A stretch of 17,581 nt of DNA from CAG-791 sp963591995 (GCA_963591995.1 CAVAUJ010000053.1:1-17581), one strand, 5' to 3'; shown: positions 6,211 to 13,933, numbered from the stretch's first letter. Notes: generated from the sequence alone by a model not told the origin. Translations and numbers: made by a program.

Positions 6211-7578
6211 ATGAAAAAGAAGACAATTGCCGTCCTTCTGACGGCAGCAATGGCAGCAGGCATGCTGGCAGGATGCGGATCCTCTTCGGATACAGCTTCT
6301 GCAGCGGATACCTCGGCAGCTTCGAGTGAGAAGAGTGCAACAGAGGCGGCAGACACGACGGCAGCCGCTTCCTCCGGCGATTCGGTGACGCTTCGCTTTG
6401 CATGGTGGGGCGGGGACGAGAGAAATGAAGCAACGCAGGCCGTCATTGATCAGTTCGAGGCAGCACATCCCGGCGTTACGATTGAAGGGGAGCCCGGCTC
6501 CAACGACGGCTATCACGACAAGCTGGCAACGCAGCTGGCTTCCGGAACAGCACCGGACATCGTTCAGATCGATCCGGAGACCATGCCGACCTTCGTGGAT
6601 GCCGGCGACTACTTTGTTGATCTGAACACCACCGGCATTGATCTGTCGACCTTTGATGCAGACTACCTCAGCAAGCAGATCAACGGCAATTATGACGGAC
6701 AGCAGCTCGGCCTTCCCACCGGTATCGCAGGACCGGCCATTCTGGTGAACAAGACGCTGGCCGATCAGCTGGGCGTTGATCTTACCAAGGAAGGCATCAC
6801 ATGGGAGGACTGGATTGAGGCAGGCAAGGCAGTCCATGAAAAGGATCCGGAAGCCTATCTTCTCTGCGCCAACAAGGAGTACATCACGAACCTGGTGGTA
6901 TTCCCCCTGGCCAAGCAATACGGCGGCGCGCTGTTCGACAGCGACGGCAAGCTCCTTGCAACAGAGGATACCATGACCAAGGTATTCACCTACGTAAAGG
7001 AGCTGTATGACAACAACGTAGTTGCGCCGGCCTCCTATCAGGCTTCCTACATCGGCGATGATGTGCAGGCCGATGCCAACTGGATCGCAGGCAAATATGT
7101 GGCAGCTCCCTGCTATATTTCCACCATGGATGTCATGGTGGCGGCAAACTCCGGCGCAGAGTACGTGGCAGGAACCCTGCCGGTTCTGGCAGATGCCAAG
7201 GACGGCGGCTTTGCCTCCAACACGCCGCAGCTTCTGTCCATCACGAACTCCTGCACCAATCCGGACGTAGCAGCGGAGTTCCTGGACTACTTCTTCAACG
7301 ATGCTACGGCACAGGAGACGCTTGGAGCAACCAGATCCGTTCCTCCGACAGAGAGCGCCCGCAAGATCTGCGAAGAAGGCGGACAGCTCAGCGAGGTGGT
7401 GACCGCTGCTACGGACATCGCGGTAGCGGTGGGCGGAACACCGAATGATAAGGTGTCCTCCTCTGCGGAAGCCAAGACCATCCTCTTTGATGCCGTGGAG
7501 GCAGTCGGCTATGGCCAGATGTCTCCGGAGGAGGCTGCGGCAACGGTCATTGATGAGTTCGGTGCCCTGCAGAAATAG
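6211..7578 (+). CDS. Carbohydrate ABC transporter substrate-binding lipoprotein
   Basis: This extracellular lipid-anchored binding protein belongs to the family 1 (CUT1-like) solute-binding proteins. It has 455 residues. The signal MKKKTIAVLL...LAGC gives lipidated Cys22, a Ser/Ala/Thr-rich linker follows to about 58, and the binding fold begins LRFAWWGGDER. The pattern with ASGTAPDIVQID is characteristic of sugar-binding proteins. Aromatic residues available for sugar stacking include W65 and W66. GGAGGG lies shortly before the ATG. It is the first gene of a transporter operon lying just after the sensor pair, which supports regulation by that pair. The sugar is unknown; an oligosaccharide or glycoside is likely for CUT1 systems. 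Confidence 0.92.
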   Translation: MKKKTIAVLLTAAMAAGMLAGCGSSSDTASAADTSAASSEKSATEAADTTAAASSGDSVTLRFAWWGGDERNEATQAVIDQFEAAHPGVTIEGEPGSNDGYHDKLATQLASGTAPDIVQIDPETMPTFVDAGDYFVDLNTTGIDLSTFDADYLSKQINGNYDGQQLGLPTGIAGPAILVNKTLADQLGVDLTKEGITWEDWIEAGKAVHEKDPEAYLLCANKEYITNLVVFPLAKQYGGALFDSDGKLLATEDTMTKVFTYVKELYDNNVVAPASYQASYIGDDVQADANWIAGKYVAAPCYISTMDVMVAANSGAEYVAGTLPVLADAKDGGFASNTPQLLSITNSCTNPDVAAEFLDYFFNDATAQETLGATRSVPPTESARKICEEGGQLSEVVTAATDIAVAVGGTPNDKVSSSAEAKTILFDAVEAVGYGQMSPEEAAATVIDEFGALQK

Positions 7579-7623
7579 ACCATTGCAACATCCATCAAGG
7601 TGAGACGAAATACATGAAACGAG

Positions 7624-7654
7624 GGTCCCCGCGGGAAACCGTAGGGGACCTTTT
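7624..7654 (+). terminator. Internal terminator between binding protein and permeases
   Basis: GGTCCCC (7624-7630) pairs with GGGGACC (7644-7650). Inside, CGG (7632-7634) and CCG (7639-7641) enclose a GAAA tetraloop, and TTTT follows at 7651-7654. It lies between the binding-protein stop and the permease start with no new promoter visible. A partial terminator here would give more binding protein than permease, a common arrangement for sugar importers. Confidence 0.75.
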
Positions 7655-7672
7655 AAGAAAGGACGAGATCCT

Positions 7673-8560
7673 ATGGCAGGCACGAAATGCTCCAAACGGG
7701 ATTATAAAGGACTGCTCTATCTGCTCCCCTGGCTGCTGGGCTTTGCGATTCTGCAGCTCTATCCGTTTGTAACCTCTTTTATTTATTCCTTCAACGATTA
7801 TACCGTCGGCGGAACCATGAAATTCGTAGGACTTTCGAATTACACGGAGCTTCTGACGCATGACAGAGATTTCTGGAATTCTCTGAAGGTTACGATTCTT
7901 TTCGCCTTGTACACGGTCCCCGGAAAAGTGATCCTTGCACTGCTGGTTGCGATGTTTCTGAACCGGAACATTCGGGGAATCAACCTGATCCGTACGCTGT
8001 ACTATATTCCGTCCCTGTTCGGCGGGTCGGTTGCCATCGCACTTTTGTGGCGCCTGATGTTCATGGACAACGGCGTATTCAATACGATGCTCACAAAGCT
8101 GGGACTCCCGAACATTTCCTTCCTCGGAGATGTCAAAATGGCGCTTCCTACCATCTGCATGCTGGAGGTCTGGCAATTCGGTTCGTCCATGGTCATGCTC
8201 CTGGCCGCGCTCAAGAACGTTCCGAAGGAGCTCTACGAGGCGGCGGAGATTGACGGCAGCGGCAAATTCTCAAGATTCTGGCACATCACCGTTCCGCAGA
8301 TCTCACCGGTGCTGTTCTTCTCTCTTTTGAACCAGACCATCCAGGAGCTGCAGAACTTCACCTCTCCCTACACGATTACCGGCGGCGGACCCCTGAAGTC
8401 CACCAATGTGCTGGGAATCATGCTGTACAAGGAGGGCTTCGGCTACTTCAAAATGGGCTATGCCAGTGCGATCTCCTGGATCGAGTTCGCGATCATTCTG
8501 GCATTCACGTTGTTTTTGTTCGGCACATCCAAATTCTGGGTGCATTATGCAGATGAGTGA
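7673..8560 (+). CDS. Sugar ABC transporter permease (MalF/UgpA-like)
   Basis: This integral membrane subunit of a CUT1-type importer has 295 residues. About six hydrophobic segments are visible, the first near 15-35 (LLYLLPWLLGFAILQLYPFV). The cytoplasmic coupling motif EAAEIDGSG begins at residue 189 and contacts the ATPase. The ATG at 7673 follows AAAGGACGAG. It pairs with the second permease at 8724 and with the binding protein upstream. No ATPase gene is present, so a multitask MsmX-like ATPase encoded elsewhere is expected. The last two bases of its stop codon are also the first AT-side bases of a 44-bp repeat, but the protein end looks natural. Confidence 0.93.
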   Translation: MAGTKCSKRDYKGLLYLLPWLLGFAILQLYPFVTSFIYSFNDYTVGGTMKFVGLSNYTELLTHDRDFWNSLKVTILFALYTVPGKVILALLVAMFLNRNIRGINLIRTLYYIPSLFGGSVAIALLWRLMFMDNGVFNTMLTKLGLPNISFLGDVKMALPTICMLEVWQFGSSMVMLLAALKNVPKELYEAAEIDGSGKFSRFWHITVPQISPVLFFSLLNQTIQELQNFTSPYTITGGGPLKSTNVLGIMLYKEGFGYFKMGYASAISWIEFAIILAFTLFLFGTSKFWVHYADE

Positions 8561-8602
8561 TACTCGGCCGTGCCTGAGGGCACGTCTTCCTATCTTGGAG
8601 TG
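8559..8602 (+). repeat. 44-bp direct repeat, copy 1
   Basis: This 44-bp sequence recurs without a mismatch at 8666-8709. It begins GATACTCGG and ends CTTGGAGTG. It contains its own hairpin, CGTGCC (8569-8574) with GGCACG (8579-8584) and loop TGAG. It begins at the last two bases of the permease stop codon. The spacer between copies (8603-8665) holds two more hairpins. Confidence 0.9.
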
Positions 8603-8665
8603 CAGCTCCCTGCGGGAGCTTCACTCCCGCTGCGGAGAAACCGCCTTCGCGGATTTCTCCCGGCG
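8603..8665 (+). other. Hairpin-rich spacer between the 44-bp repeats
   Basis: AGCTCCC (8604-8610) pairs with GGGAGCT (8614-8620) across a 3-base loop. GGAGAAA-CCGC (8634-8644) pairs with GCGG-A-TTTCTCC (8649-8660) around loop CTTC with one bulged A. No reading frame or U-run is convincing. With the flanking repeats it forms a 151-bp structured block inside an operon, which looks inserted because sugar-transporter permease genes usually lie close together. Confidence 0.7.
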
Positions 8666-8709
8666 GATACTCGGCCGTGCCTGAGGGCACGTCTTCCTAT
8701 CTTGGAGTG
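8666..8709 (+). repeat. 44-bp direct repeat, copy 2
   Basis: Identical to 8559-8602, offset by 107 bp. Its internal hairpin is at 8676-8691. It ends one base before the ribosome binding site GAGGT (8711-8715) of the second permease, so the element abuts, and may affect, translation initiation there. Confidence 0.9.
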
Positions 8710-8723
8710 AGAGGTAATTTTCT

Positions 8724-9587
8724 ATGAAGAAGAAAGCAAAGCGTGATGAGGACATCAAGCAGAAGGCATCGGTTCTGGATTATGTCATCATCGTTATCAT
8801 CGGAATCTTGTTGCTGTATCCCCTGGTCTGGATGTTCTTTGCCACATTTAAGGATAACAGCGAGATCTTCGGATCGGTCGGTCTGTGGCCGAAGGTGTGG
8901 CATCCGGAGAATTACATCAACGGCTGGAAGGGCAGCGCAGGATACACGTACACGAAATTTTTCCTGAACACCTTTGTCCTGGTTATTCCGACAACGTTGC
9001 TGACACTGGCGTCGTCGACGCTGGTGGCTTACGGCTTTGCCCGGTTTAATCTGCCGCATAAGAAGCTTTTGTTCACCCTGCTTCTGGCGATGATGATGCT
9101 GCCCAATACCGTTGTCATCATTCCGCGTTACCTTTTGTACAACAACTTCCACTGGATCGACGGATACATGCCGTTTTATGCGCCGGCGATCCTGTGCTGC
9201 AACTCCTTCTTCCCCTACATGCTGATCCAGTTCCTGCGCGGCATTCCGAGAGATCTGGATGAGTCGGCCTACATTGACGGCTGCAGCACCTGGACAACCA
9301 TGACAAAGGTCATCCTTCCGCTGATGAAGCCGGCGCTGTTCTCCGCGGGACTGTTCCAGTTTCTCTGGACCTATAATGATTACTTTAATTCGCTGATTTT
9401 CATCAATTCGGTGAAAAAATATCCCATCTCCCTTGCGGTCCGTCTGTCACTGGATTCGGAATCCGTTGTGCAGTGGGGCAAGGTGATGGCCATGGCCTTC
9501 GTGGCGGTGGTCCCGCTGATGGCGCTGTTCTTTGCGGCACAGAAGTATTTCGTAGAAGGCATTGCAACGAGCGGCATGAAGAACTGA
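8724..9587 (+). CDS. Sugar ABC transporter permease (MalG/UgpE-like)
   Basis: This second membrane subunit of the CUT1-type importer has 287 residues. A short positively charged start (MKKKAKRDEDIKQKA) precedes about six hydrophobic segments, the first near 20-40. The coupling loop DESAYIDGCSTWTTMTKVILP lies around residues 176-200. A ribosome binding site GAGGT lies eight bases before the ATG. It is separated from the first permease by an unusual 163-bp repeat-bearing intergenic region and is followed closely by a hydrolase-like gene. Confidence 0.93.
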   Translation: MKKKAKRDEDIKQKASVLDYVIIVIIGILLLYPLVWMFFATFKDNSEIFGSVGLWPKVWHPENYINGWKGSAGYTYTKFFLNTFVLVIPTTLLTLASSTLVAYGFARFNLPHKKLLFTLLLAMMMLPNTVVIIPRYLLYNNFHWIDGYMPFYAPAILCCNSFFPYMLIQFLRGIPRDLDESAYIDGCSTWTTMTKVILPLMKPALFSAGLFQFLWTYNDYFNSLIFINSVKKYPISLAVRLSLDSESVVQWGKVMAMAFVAVVPLMALFFAAQKYFVEGIATSGMKN

Positions 9588-9612
9588 GAGGCTGCCGGAA
9601 AGGAGAACGATC

Positions 9613-11640
9613 ATGTACAGCCTGGAAATAAACGGCGCCGAAGTGCAAATAAAGCTGGAATATCTGGAAGGCGAGAGCTGGAAAGAGGCAGGAGAAGAGG
9701 CACCGGTCCGTCTGACGTTCGGAACACCCGGAGGCGATTCTCTTCCCTATGTTCTGAAAGCGGATTCTGCGGCGCCGACGCAGGCACGGATTTCGACACG
9801 GGTGATCGGCGGCGAGGATATTTTTCATGTGATTCCGTGCTGCATCTACGGAGACAACAACGAGAAGGAGGTGCAGACCGGTGAGTTCCCGCTCCTTTGC
9901 GGGCGAACGAGCGAGGGGATGGACCGGGAGAGGGGAAAAGCACAGGAGAGGGAGGATATCTTCCGTTCGCCCTTCTGGTCCTTCCGTGCGGACCGGGCGG
10001 CGATGCCGGTGTCGGCGGTCTGCACAAGGCAGGGAACGCTGGCGGTTACCGTCGATCCCTATGACAGCATCGGCGGCGTTCCGAGCGGGGTGTTCGCTGC
10101 CCTTCCGGACCTTTGCGGGATCAGCCTCGGATACGAAAATGCCCCTGTCAGCTTCGTCAACAAGCGCACACCGGGCGAGCCGGTGCGTGAGACCGTGAAG
10201 AGAGGAGAGGTGTGCGGACAGATCTGCTACGTTCCGGCAGGGGAGACGTCGCCGCGCCTTGCTCTTCACACCGTTATCCGGCAGGAATATGCTCTGCGGC
10301 ATGAGCGGGCGAGGTATGAGAAGACCTTCCGGGAGGCCGTGCAGGGATGCCTTGAGAGCTTCCTTGCGATCAGCTGGAATCCGGAGACGAAGGAGTACAC
10401 CAATTGCAATTGCCTGCCGCCAAAGGAGCCGGACCTTCATCCGTGGAGAAATGTGAAGGAGATCGGATGGACGGGCGGCGGTGTTCTGGCCTATCCGCTG
10501 GTTCTGGCGCAGGAGATTCTGGGGGACGAGGCAGCAGAGACCATCCGAAAGGCGCGCTCCGGATATGAAATGTTCGATCAGATAACCCGCGCATACAATG
10601 AGGCATCCGGTCTGTTCTATGACCTGACCTCACCGATCGATGAGGACACGGTAGAGGATCACCACAACGAATCTTCCGGGCTTGCGAATGTGAAGGTGCA
10701 GGCGGAAAGCGACCGCGCGCGCCGTGTGAACGGGTGGTGGTCTGCGTTTGGTCTGACCAGGGATGTGCATTGCGCTTATACCGTCGGCAGCGCGCTGCAC
10801 TATCTGCTGAAGACCATAACCTTTCTGTCGCAGCGAAAAAAACCGTATCTGTCCTTCTGGCTGGAAAGTGCGCGCAGGGTTATGGATACGGTCATCGAAC
10901 TGCAAAGGGACGACGGTGCTTTTGCCTATACCTACCGCGTTGACCGGAGAGAGGCGGCGGACTGGAATGGGTTTGCCGGCTGCTGGTTCGTTCCGTGCGC
11001 CGCATATCTGTACCATCTGACGGGGGAGAAACGATATCTGGCGGCGGCCGATGCCGGACTTTCCTATTATGCGGGGTATGTCGACACATTGACCTGCTGC
11101 GGAACACCGATGGACACATGGAAATCGCCGGATGAGGAAGGGAATCTTGCCTTTATCCGCGGTGCAAGGCTTCTGCACGAATACACCGGCGAGGATCGAT
11201 ATCTGACCGCTCTCCGAAACGGTGCAGACTATGAGTTCCTCTGGCGCTATGGGTATCGAACCAGACCGCTTCACCGGCCGCTTTTGAACGGTTGGAATTC
11301 CTGCGGCGGCAGCGTAACCTCCGTGTCGAATCCGCACATTCACCCGATGGGGATGATCGTGGACAGCGACCTGTATTATCTGGGACGCGTGACGGGAGAT
11401 GACTATTACACGGACCGCGCCCTGGACGGCACGGCGTGGATGATGCAGACCCTGGAGCTCTATCCGGAAGAAACCGGATATGGCCGGTACGGCGTCCTGT
11501 CGGAGAGATGGTGTCCCTCGGACGGACTTGTTATCCAGAAGGATTCGGACGGAAACCGTTACAGCTCCTGGTATTCCTACAATCTGTGGGCCGGAGCGGC
11601 AGCGTTCGAGGAAGCCTGCGAACGCTGCCTGGAACATTGA
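9613..11640 (+). CDS. Cytoplasmic six-hairpin (alpha/alpha) barrel protein, probable glycosidase
   Basis: I do not recognise a specific family for this 675-residue protein. It has no signal peptide, so it should act in the cytoplasm on the imported substrate. The first 230 or so residues look beta-rich. The rest is mostly helical with repeated aromatic and glycine landmarks, as in six-hairpin glycosidases and related lyases or epimerases. Landmarks are E283-I-G-W-T-G-G-G (283-290), the acidic and His-rich DEDTVEDHHNE (343-353), DWNGFAGCW (450-458), NGWNSCGG (559-566) and NPHIHPMGM near 575. Conserved acidic and Trp residues suit carbohydrate binding, but I cannot name catalytic residues. AAGGAG precedes the ATG. 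It is last in the transporter operon, 25 bases after the second permease, and a terminator follows. Confidence 0.7.
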   Translation: MYSLEINGAEVQIKLEYLEGESWKEAGEEAPVRLTFGTPGGDSLPYVLKADSAAPTQARISTRVIGGEDIFHVIPCCIYGDNNEKEVQTGEFPLLCGRTSEGMDRERGKAQEREDIFRSPFWSFRADRAAMPVSAVCTRQGTLAVTVDPYDSIGGVPSGVFAALPDLCGISLGYENAPVSFVNKRTPGEPVRETVKRGEVCGQICYVPAGETSPRLALHTVIRQEYALRHERARYEKTFREAVQGCLESFLAISWNPETKEYTNCNCLPPKEPDLHPWRNVKEIGWTGGGVLAYPLVLAQEILGDEAAETIRKARSGYEMFDQITRAYNEASGLFYDLTSPIDEDTVEDHHNESSGLANVKVQAESDRARRVNGWWSAFGLTRDVHCAYTVGSALHYLLKTITFLSQRKKPYLSFWLESARRVMDTVIELQRDDGAFAYTYRVDRREAADWNGFAGCWFVPCAAYLYHLTGEKRYLAAADAGLSYYAGYVDTLTCCGTPMDTWKSPDEEGNLAFIRGARLLHEYTGEDRYLTALRNGADYEFLWRYGYRTRPLHRPLLNGWNSCGGSVTSVSNPHIHPMGMIVDSDLYYLGRVTGDDYYTDRALDGTAWMMQTLELYPEETGYGRYGVLSERWCPSDGLVIQKDSDGNRYSSWYSYNLWAGAAAFEEACERCLEH

Positions 11641-11653
11641 TTTTTAAATAACC

Positions 11654-11676
11654 GGCCGAACGAACCGGCCCTTTTT
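11654..11676 (+). terminator. Terminator of the transporter-hydrolase operon
   Basis: GGCCG (11654-11658) pairs with CGGCC (11666-11670) over a 7-base loop, and CTTTTT follows directly. It starts 13 bases after the hydrolase stop codon. The stem is short, but the larger palindrome at 11694-11729 backs it up. Confidence 0.7.
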
Positions 11677-11693
11677 CCTGATTGCACGTATCA

Positions 11694-11729
11694 AAAAACC
11701 TCAGCGTAGCTCGCTACGCTGAGGTTTTT
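11694..11729. terminator. Bidirectional terminator between convergent genes
   Basis: The arms 11694-11710 and 11713-11729 are perfect inverted repeats of 17 bases, with five A on one side and five T on the other and a GC-rich core (CCTCAGCGTAG). It can terminate transcription in both directions and ends the minus-strand lipoprotein gene as well as readthrough from the hydrolase. Confidence 0.93.
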
Positions 11730-11749
11730 GACATACACCCCCGGAAAAG

Positions 11750-12592
11750 TCATCTGCCGAAGCCGGAATCGTAGGCCCAGAAGGACACGGGCGGGATGTT
11801 CTCCAACGGTGTGAAGAGTGCCTGGAAGGAGGCGTTGCTGTCCACGCCGAGAATCTCCGCTGCGGCCGGGCCGTCTGCGCGATCAAGGGTCTGATAGACG
11901 GTCTCTCCGTTTTCGGTTGTTTTGCCGGCATAGCGGACATAGTACAACTCGTATTGTCCGTCGTCGTTCTTCTGAACCTTCATTTCGCCGTAGGAATCCT
12001 CGCTGCAGACATAGAGGAGACCGTCGCTGTTGCGGAGAGGATAGCTCGAATCCCCGGTGGAAACCCTGCCGATGCATTCGGCCTTATCCCCGGACACGGC
12101 ATAGAAGGAGGCGTCCGTGGTCACCGTTCCGCTCAGGCCCTGGAACTCGGCATCATAGGCCGCGTCCGTGATGCCGAGAATCTCGCCGTCATAGCCGTCG
12201 ATGCCGAAGAAGGCGTAGAATTCCCCCTCCTGCAGCTGATCGATGACCGCGTCATAGGAGGCAAAGGAGGTCTGACCGGTCCGCTCCCGGAGAAAATCCG
12301 GCGATCGGTCGACGGTCCACGGCTGCGCAGCATCTCCTGTCGCTTCCTCTGCCGTGGCTGCCTGCGCATCCTCTGCGGCGCCTGATGCGGCAGAATCTCC
12401 GGAATTCGTATCTTCCGTATTCGTATTCTCTGTATTTGCAGCCTCTGCATCCGCAGCTGCGGCCGTATCGTTCGCCGCGTCGTCGGATGCGGTCTGTGTT
12501 TTGGCAGCGGTGTCCTTTCCGCTGCAGCCGGTGAGCGCTGCGCCTGCCATTCCGACGGACAGCAGAATCGCTGCAATCTTCTTCCCTTTCAT
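11750..12592 (-). CDS. Uncharacterised lipoprotein
   Basis: This 280-residue secreted protein has a clear lipoprotein signal, MKGKKIAAILL...LTGC, with lipidated Cys23. A low-complexity linker rich in Ala, Thr, Asn, Asp and Glu (about 25-105) would span the cell wall. The folded part follows from about 110, with segments such as FYAFFGIDGYDGEILGITDAAYD. I do not recognise the domain and assign no function. The ATG at 12592 is preceded by the strong site GGGAGGAG five bases upstream, which rules out the longer in-frame start. It has its own promoter and a strong terminator, so it is a single-gene unit. It is convergent with the hydrolase gene; a link to the sugar system is suggested only by position. 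Confidence 0.85.
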   Translation of the reverse strand: MKGKKIAAILLSVGMAGAALTGCSGKDTAAKTQTASDDAANDTAAAADAEAANTENTNTEDTNSGDSAASGAAEDAQAATAEEATGDAAQPWTVDRSPDFLRERTGQTSFASYDAVIDQLQEGEFYAFFGIDGYDGEILGITDAAYDAEFQGLSGTVTTDASFYAVSGDKAECIGRVSTGDSSYPLRNSDGLLYVCSEDSYGEMKVQKNDDGQYELYYVRYAGKTTENGETVYQTLDRADGPAAAEILGVDSNASFQALFTPLENIPPVSFWAYDSGFGR

Positions 12593-12641
12593 GACAACTC
12601 CTCCCTTCGTTCTGAATACTCGATGCAGAACCGTTGTGATA

Positions 12642-12670
12642 GTTATACACAATTGTAACAGTTTTTGTAA
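12642..12670 (-). promoter_or_regulatory. Promoter of the lipoprotein gene
   Basis: Read on the minus strand, TTACAA (12665-12670) and TATAAC (12642-12647) are separated by 17 bases, about 50 bases before the start codon. The heptamer GTTACAA occurs twice, 12 bases apart, within and upstream of the spacer. The large palindrome at 12673-12758 adjoins it upstream. Confidence 0.65.
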
Positions 12671-12672
12671 CG

Positions 12673-12758
12673 ATTCAGCACCTTGGCCGCCTGCCAATTT
12701 CAATCGTGAATTTGCCTGCAAGCAGTCAATTCACGTTGAAATACGGCAGGTGCTGAAT
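12673..12758. repeat. 86-bp imperfect palindrome
   Basis: Terminal inverted repeats of 11 bases match perfectly: ATTCAGCACCT (12673-12683) and AGGTGCTGAAT (12748-12758). Inside, CTGCC/GGCAG, TTTCAA (12698-12703)/TTGAAA (12736-12741) and CGTGAATT (12705-12712)/AATTCACG (12728-12735) continue the pairing around a 15-base loop. There is no U-run and no visible target duplication. It could be a small palindromic or MITE-like element, a regulator site or an RNA structure ending the AraC message. It lies between the AraC stop codon and the lipoprotein promoter. Confidence 0.8.
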
Positions 12759-12802
12759 AGATACATATACGCTTCCCCGGGGAGATCTGTTACGCGGAGC
12801 GT

Positions 12803-13690
12803 TCAGCCGCGGGAGGCACAGAAGGCACGGGTGCTGATCTGATATTGCTTCGGCGAGAGCTTGAGGTGCCTGGAAAAGGTGCGTGAAAAATTCGAATAGT
12901 TGTTGAATCCGCACAGGAAGCATACATCCATGGGCGGCTTTCCCTCGCGGAGCAGCTGTTTGGCATAGGAAAGCCGCTTTTCGATGAGGTATTGCCGGAT
13001 CGGGATGCCGGTATAGGCCTTGAAAATTCTCGTCAGATACACCGGATGCAAATGCACCTGGGCGGCGATGTCCTCGAGCGAAAGGTCCTCCGCAAGGTGA
13101 TCGTCGATGCAGCGGAACGTGGCCGCAACCGCCGGGGGCGGCGCCTGCCGGGACTGCAGCCGGGGAGAGGCATCGGCCGCCCGCCCGATGAGGACGAGGA
13201 GAACGGTCAGAAGAGCCTCTGCCATGAAATTGCGCCCATAGACCGAAGGAGATTCCTGCAATGTCTGCTCGAGGGACGCGGCACAGCTGCAAAAGCGGTC
13301 CATCTGCTCTTCCTGCAGGCGGAGTACATTGATCCGGGAGGAATCCGCCTGATAGAAGCAGTCGGTAAAGTGGGCATACTCCGGCCCCCTTCGCTGCATG
13401 TAGGAGTCCAGAATGTTGATGACAATGCGGCTGTAGGTGCTATCGCCCAGCGGCATTGCATAGTGGAAGACATAGGGCGGGATCAGGACCAGATCCCCGC
13501 GTTCCATGCGGCGGCTTTCGTTCTCAAAATTCAGCCGGATCTCACCGGAGAGGAACAGATAGATCTCATATCCGTCGTGGTTGTGAAGATACGGCTCTGC
13601 GGGGATCGGTGTGTCCTTGCAGGAGCAGACGAAATCACTGTCCTCGGTGGCCAGAGCCAGATGATAGGGGAGCTTGTTGTTCTTAGGCAT
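12803..13690 (-). CDS. AraC-family transcriptional regulator with cupin-like sensor domain
   Basis: This DNA-binding regulator has 295 residues when started at the ATG at 13690. The N-terminal ligand domain (about 30-95) has cupin-like motifs: HNHDGYEIYLFLSGE (36-50) and GDLVLIPPYVFHY (65-77). A C-terminal AraC double helix-turn-helix spans about 195-287, with LSLEDIAAQVHLHPVYLTRIF and GFNNYSNFSRTFSRHLKLSPKQY. The site upstream of this ATG is poor. A longer in-frame start at 13864 is excluded because it lies upstream of the likely promoter. It is divergent from three oxidoreductase genes and probably controls them, and perhaps the lipoprotein. The inducer is likely a sugar or a product of it, which is inference from the family. 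Confidence 0.88.
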   Translation of the reverse strand: MPKNNKLPYHLALATEDSDFVCSCKDTPIPAEPYLHNHDGYEIYLFLSGEIRLNFENESRRMERGDLVLIPPYVFHYAMPLGDSTYSRIVINILDSYMQRRGPEYAHFTDCFYQADSSRINVLRLQEEQMDRFCSCAASLEQTLQESPSVYGRNFMAEALLTVLLVLIGRAADASPRLQSRQAPPPAVAATFRCIDDHLAEDLSLEDIAAQVHLHPVYLTRIFKAYTGIPIRQYLIEKRLSYAKQLLREGKPPMDVCFLCGFNNYSNFSRTFSRHLKLSPKQYQISTRAFCASRG

Positions 13691-13744
13691 GGTTTTCGTT
13701 GGAATGACGAACACGGGTGCGGAAAAGGAATGGCTTCTGTGCTC

Positions 13745-13774
13745 ATTATACAGGTGGAAAGTTTGGAAACGCAA
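13745..13774 (-). promoter_or_regulatory. Promoter of the AraC-family gene
   Basis: On the minus strand TTGCGT (13769-13774) and TATAAT (13745-13750) are separated by 18 bases. Transcription would begin about 50 bases before the chosen ATG. The -10 box is perfect and the -35 is weak. The 294-bp divergent region (13691-13983) is where the regulator would be expected to bind. Confidence 0.55.
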
Positions 13775-13904
13775 TAAAAACAGAATGACTTGGTGTATTT
13801 GCTCATTGGGGCGGGTGCTACCATGAAGCTGTGCTCCGAAGGAACGGAATACGGGCTGCATCACGGCGGCGCGAACGGACCGAAGGAGCGGAGGGACAGA
13901 TGAT

Positions 13905-13933
13905 TTCGGATTGGAGCGGCGACCGGTTATTTA
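13905..13933 (+). promoter_or_regulatory. Weak predicted promoter of the oxidoreductase operon
   Basis: TTCGGA (13905-13910) and TATTTA (13928-13933) are spaced by 17 bases. Both boxes are poor, as is common where an activator is needed. Initiation near 13940 would fit the start at 13984 and exclude the earlier in-frame ATG codons. Confidence 0.35.

Noticed and set aside
6169..7695. Minus-strand open frame of 508 codons
   Set aside because: It is antisense to the sugar-binding lipoprotein gene, without a domain or convincing ribosome binding site.
8559..8709. CRISPR array
   Set aside because: There are only two copies of a 44-bp repeat, the 63-bp spacer is itself hairpin-rich and there are no cas genes.
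13761..13774. Catabolite (cre-like) site near TGGAAACGCAATAA
   Set aside because: Too many mismatches to the cre consensus on its 3' half to support a CcpA site.
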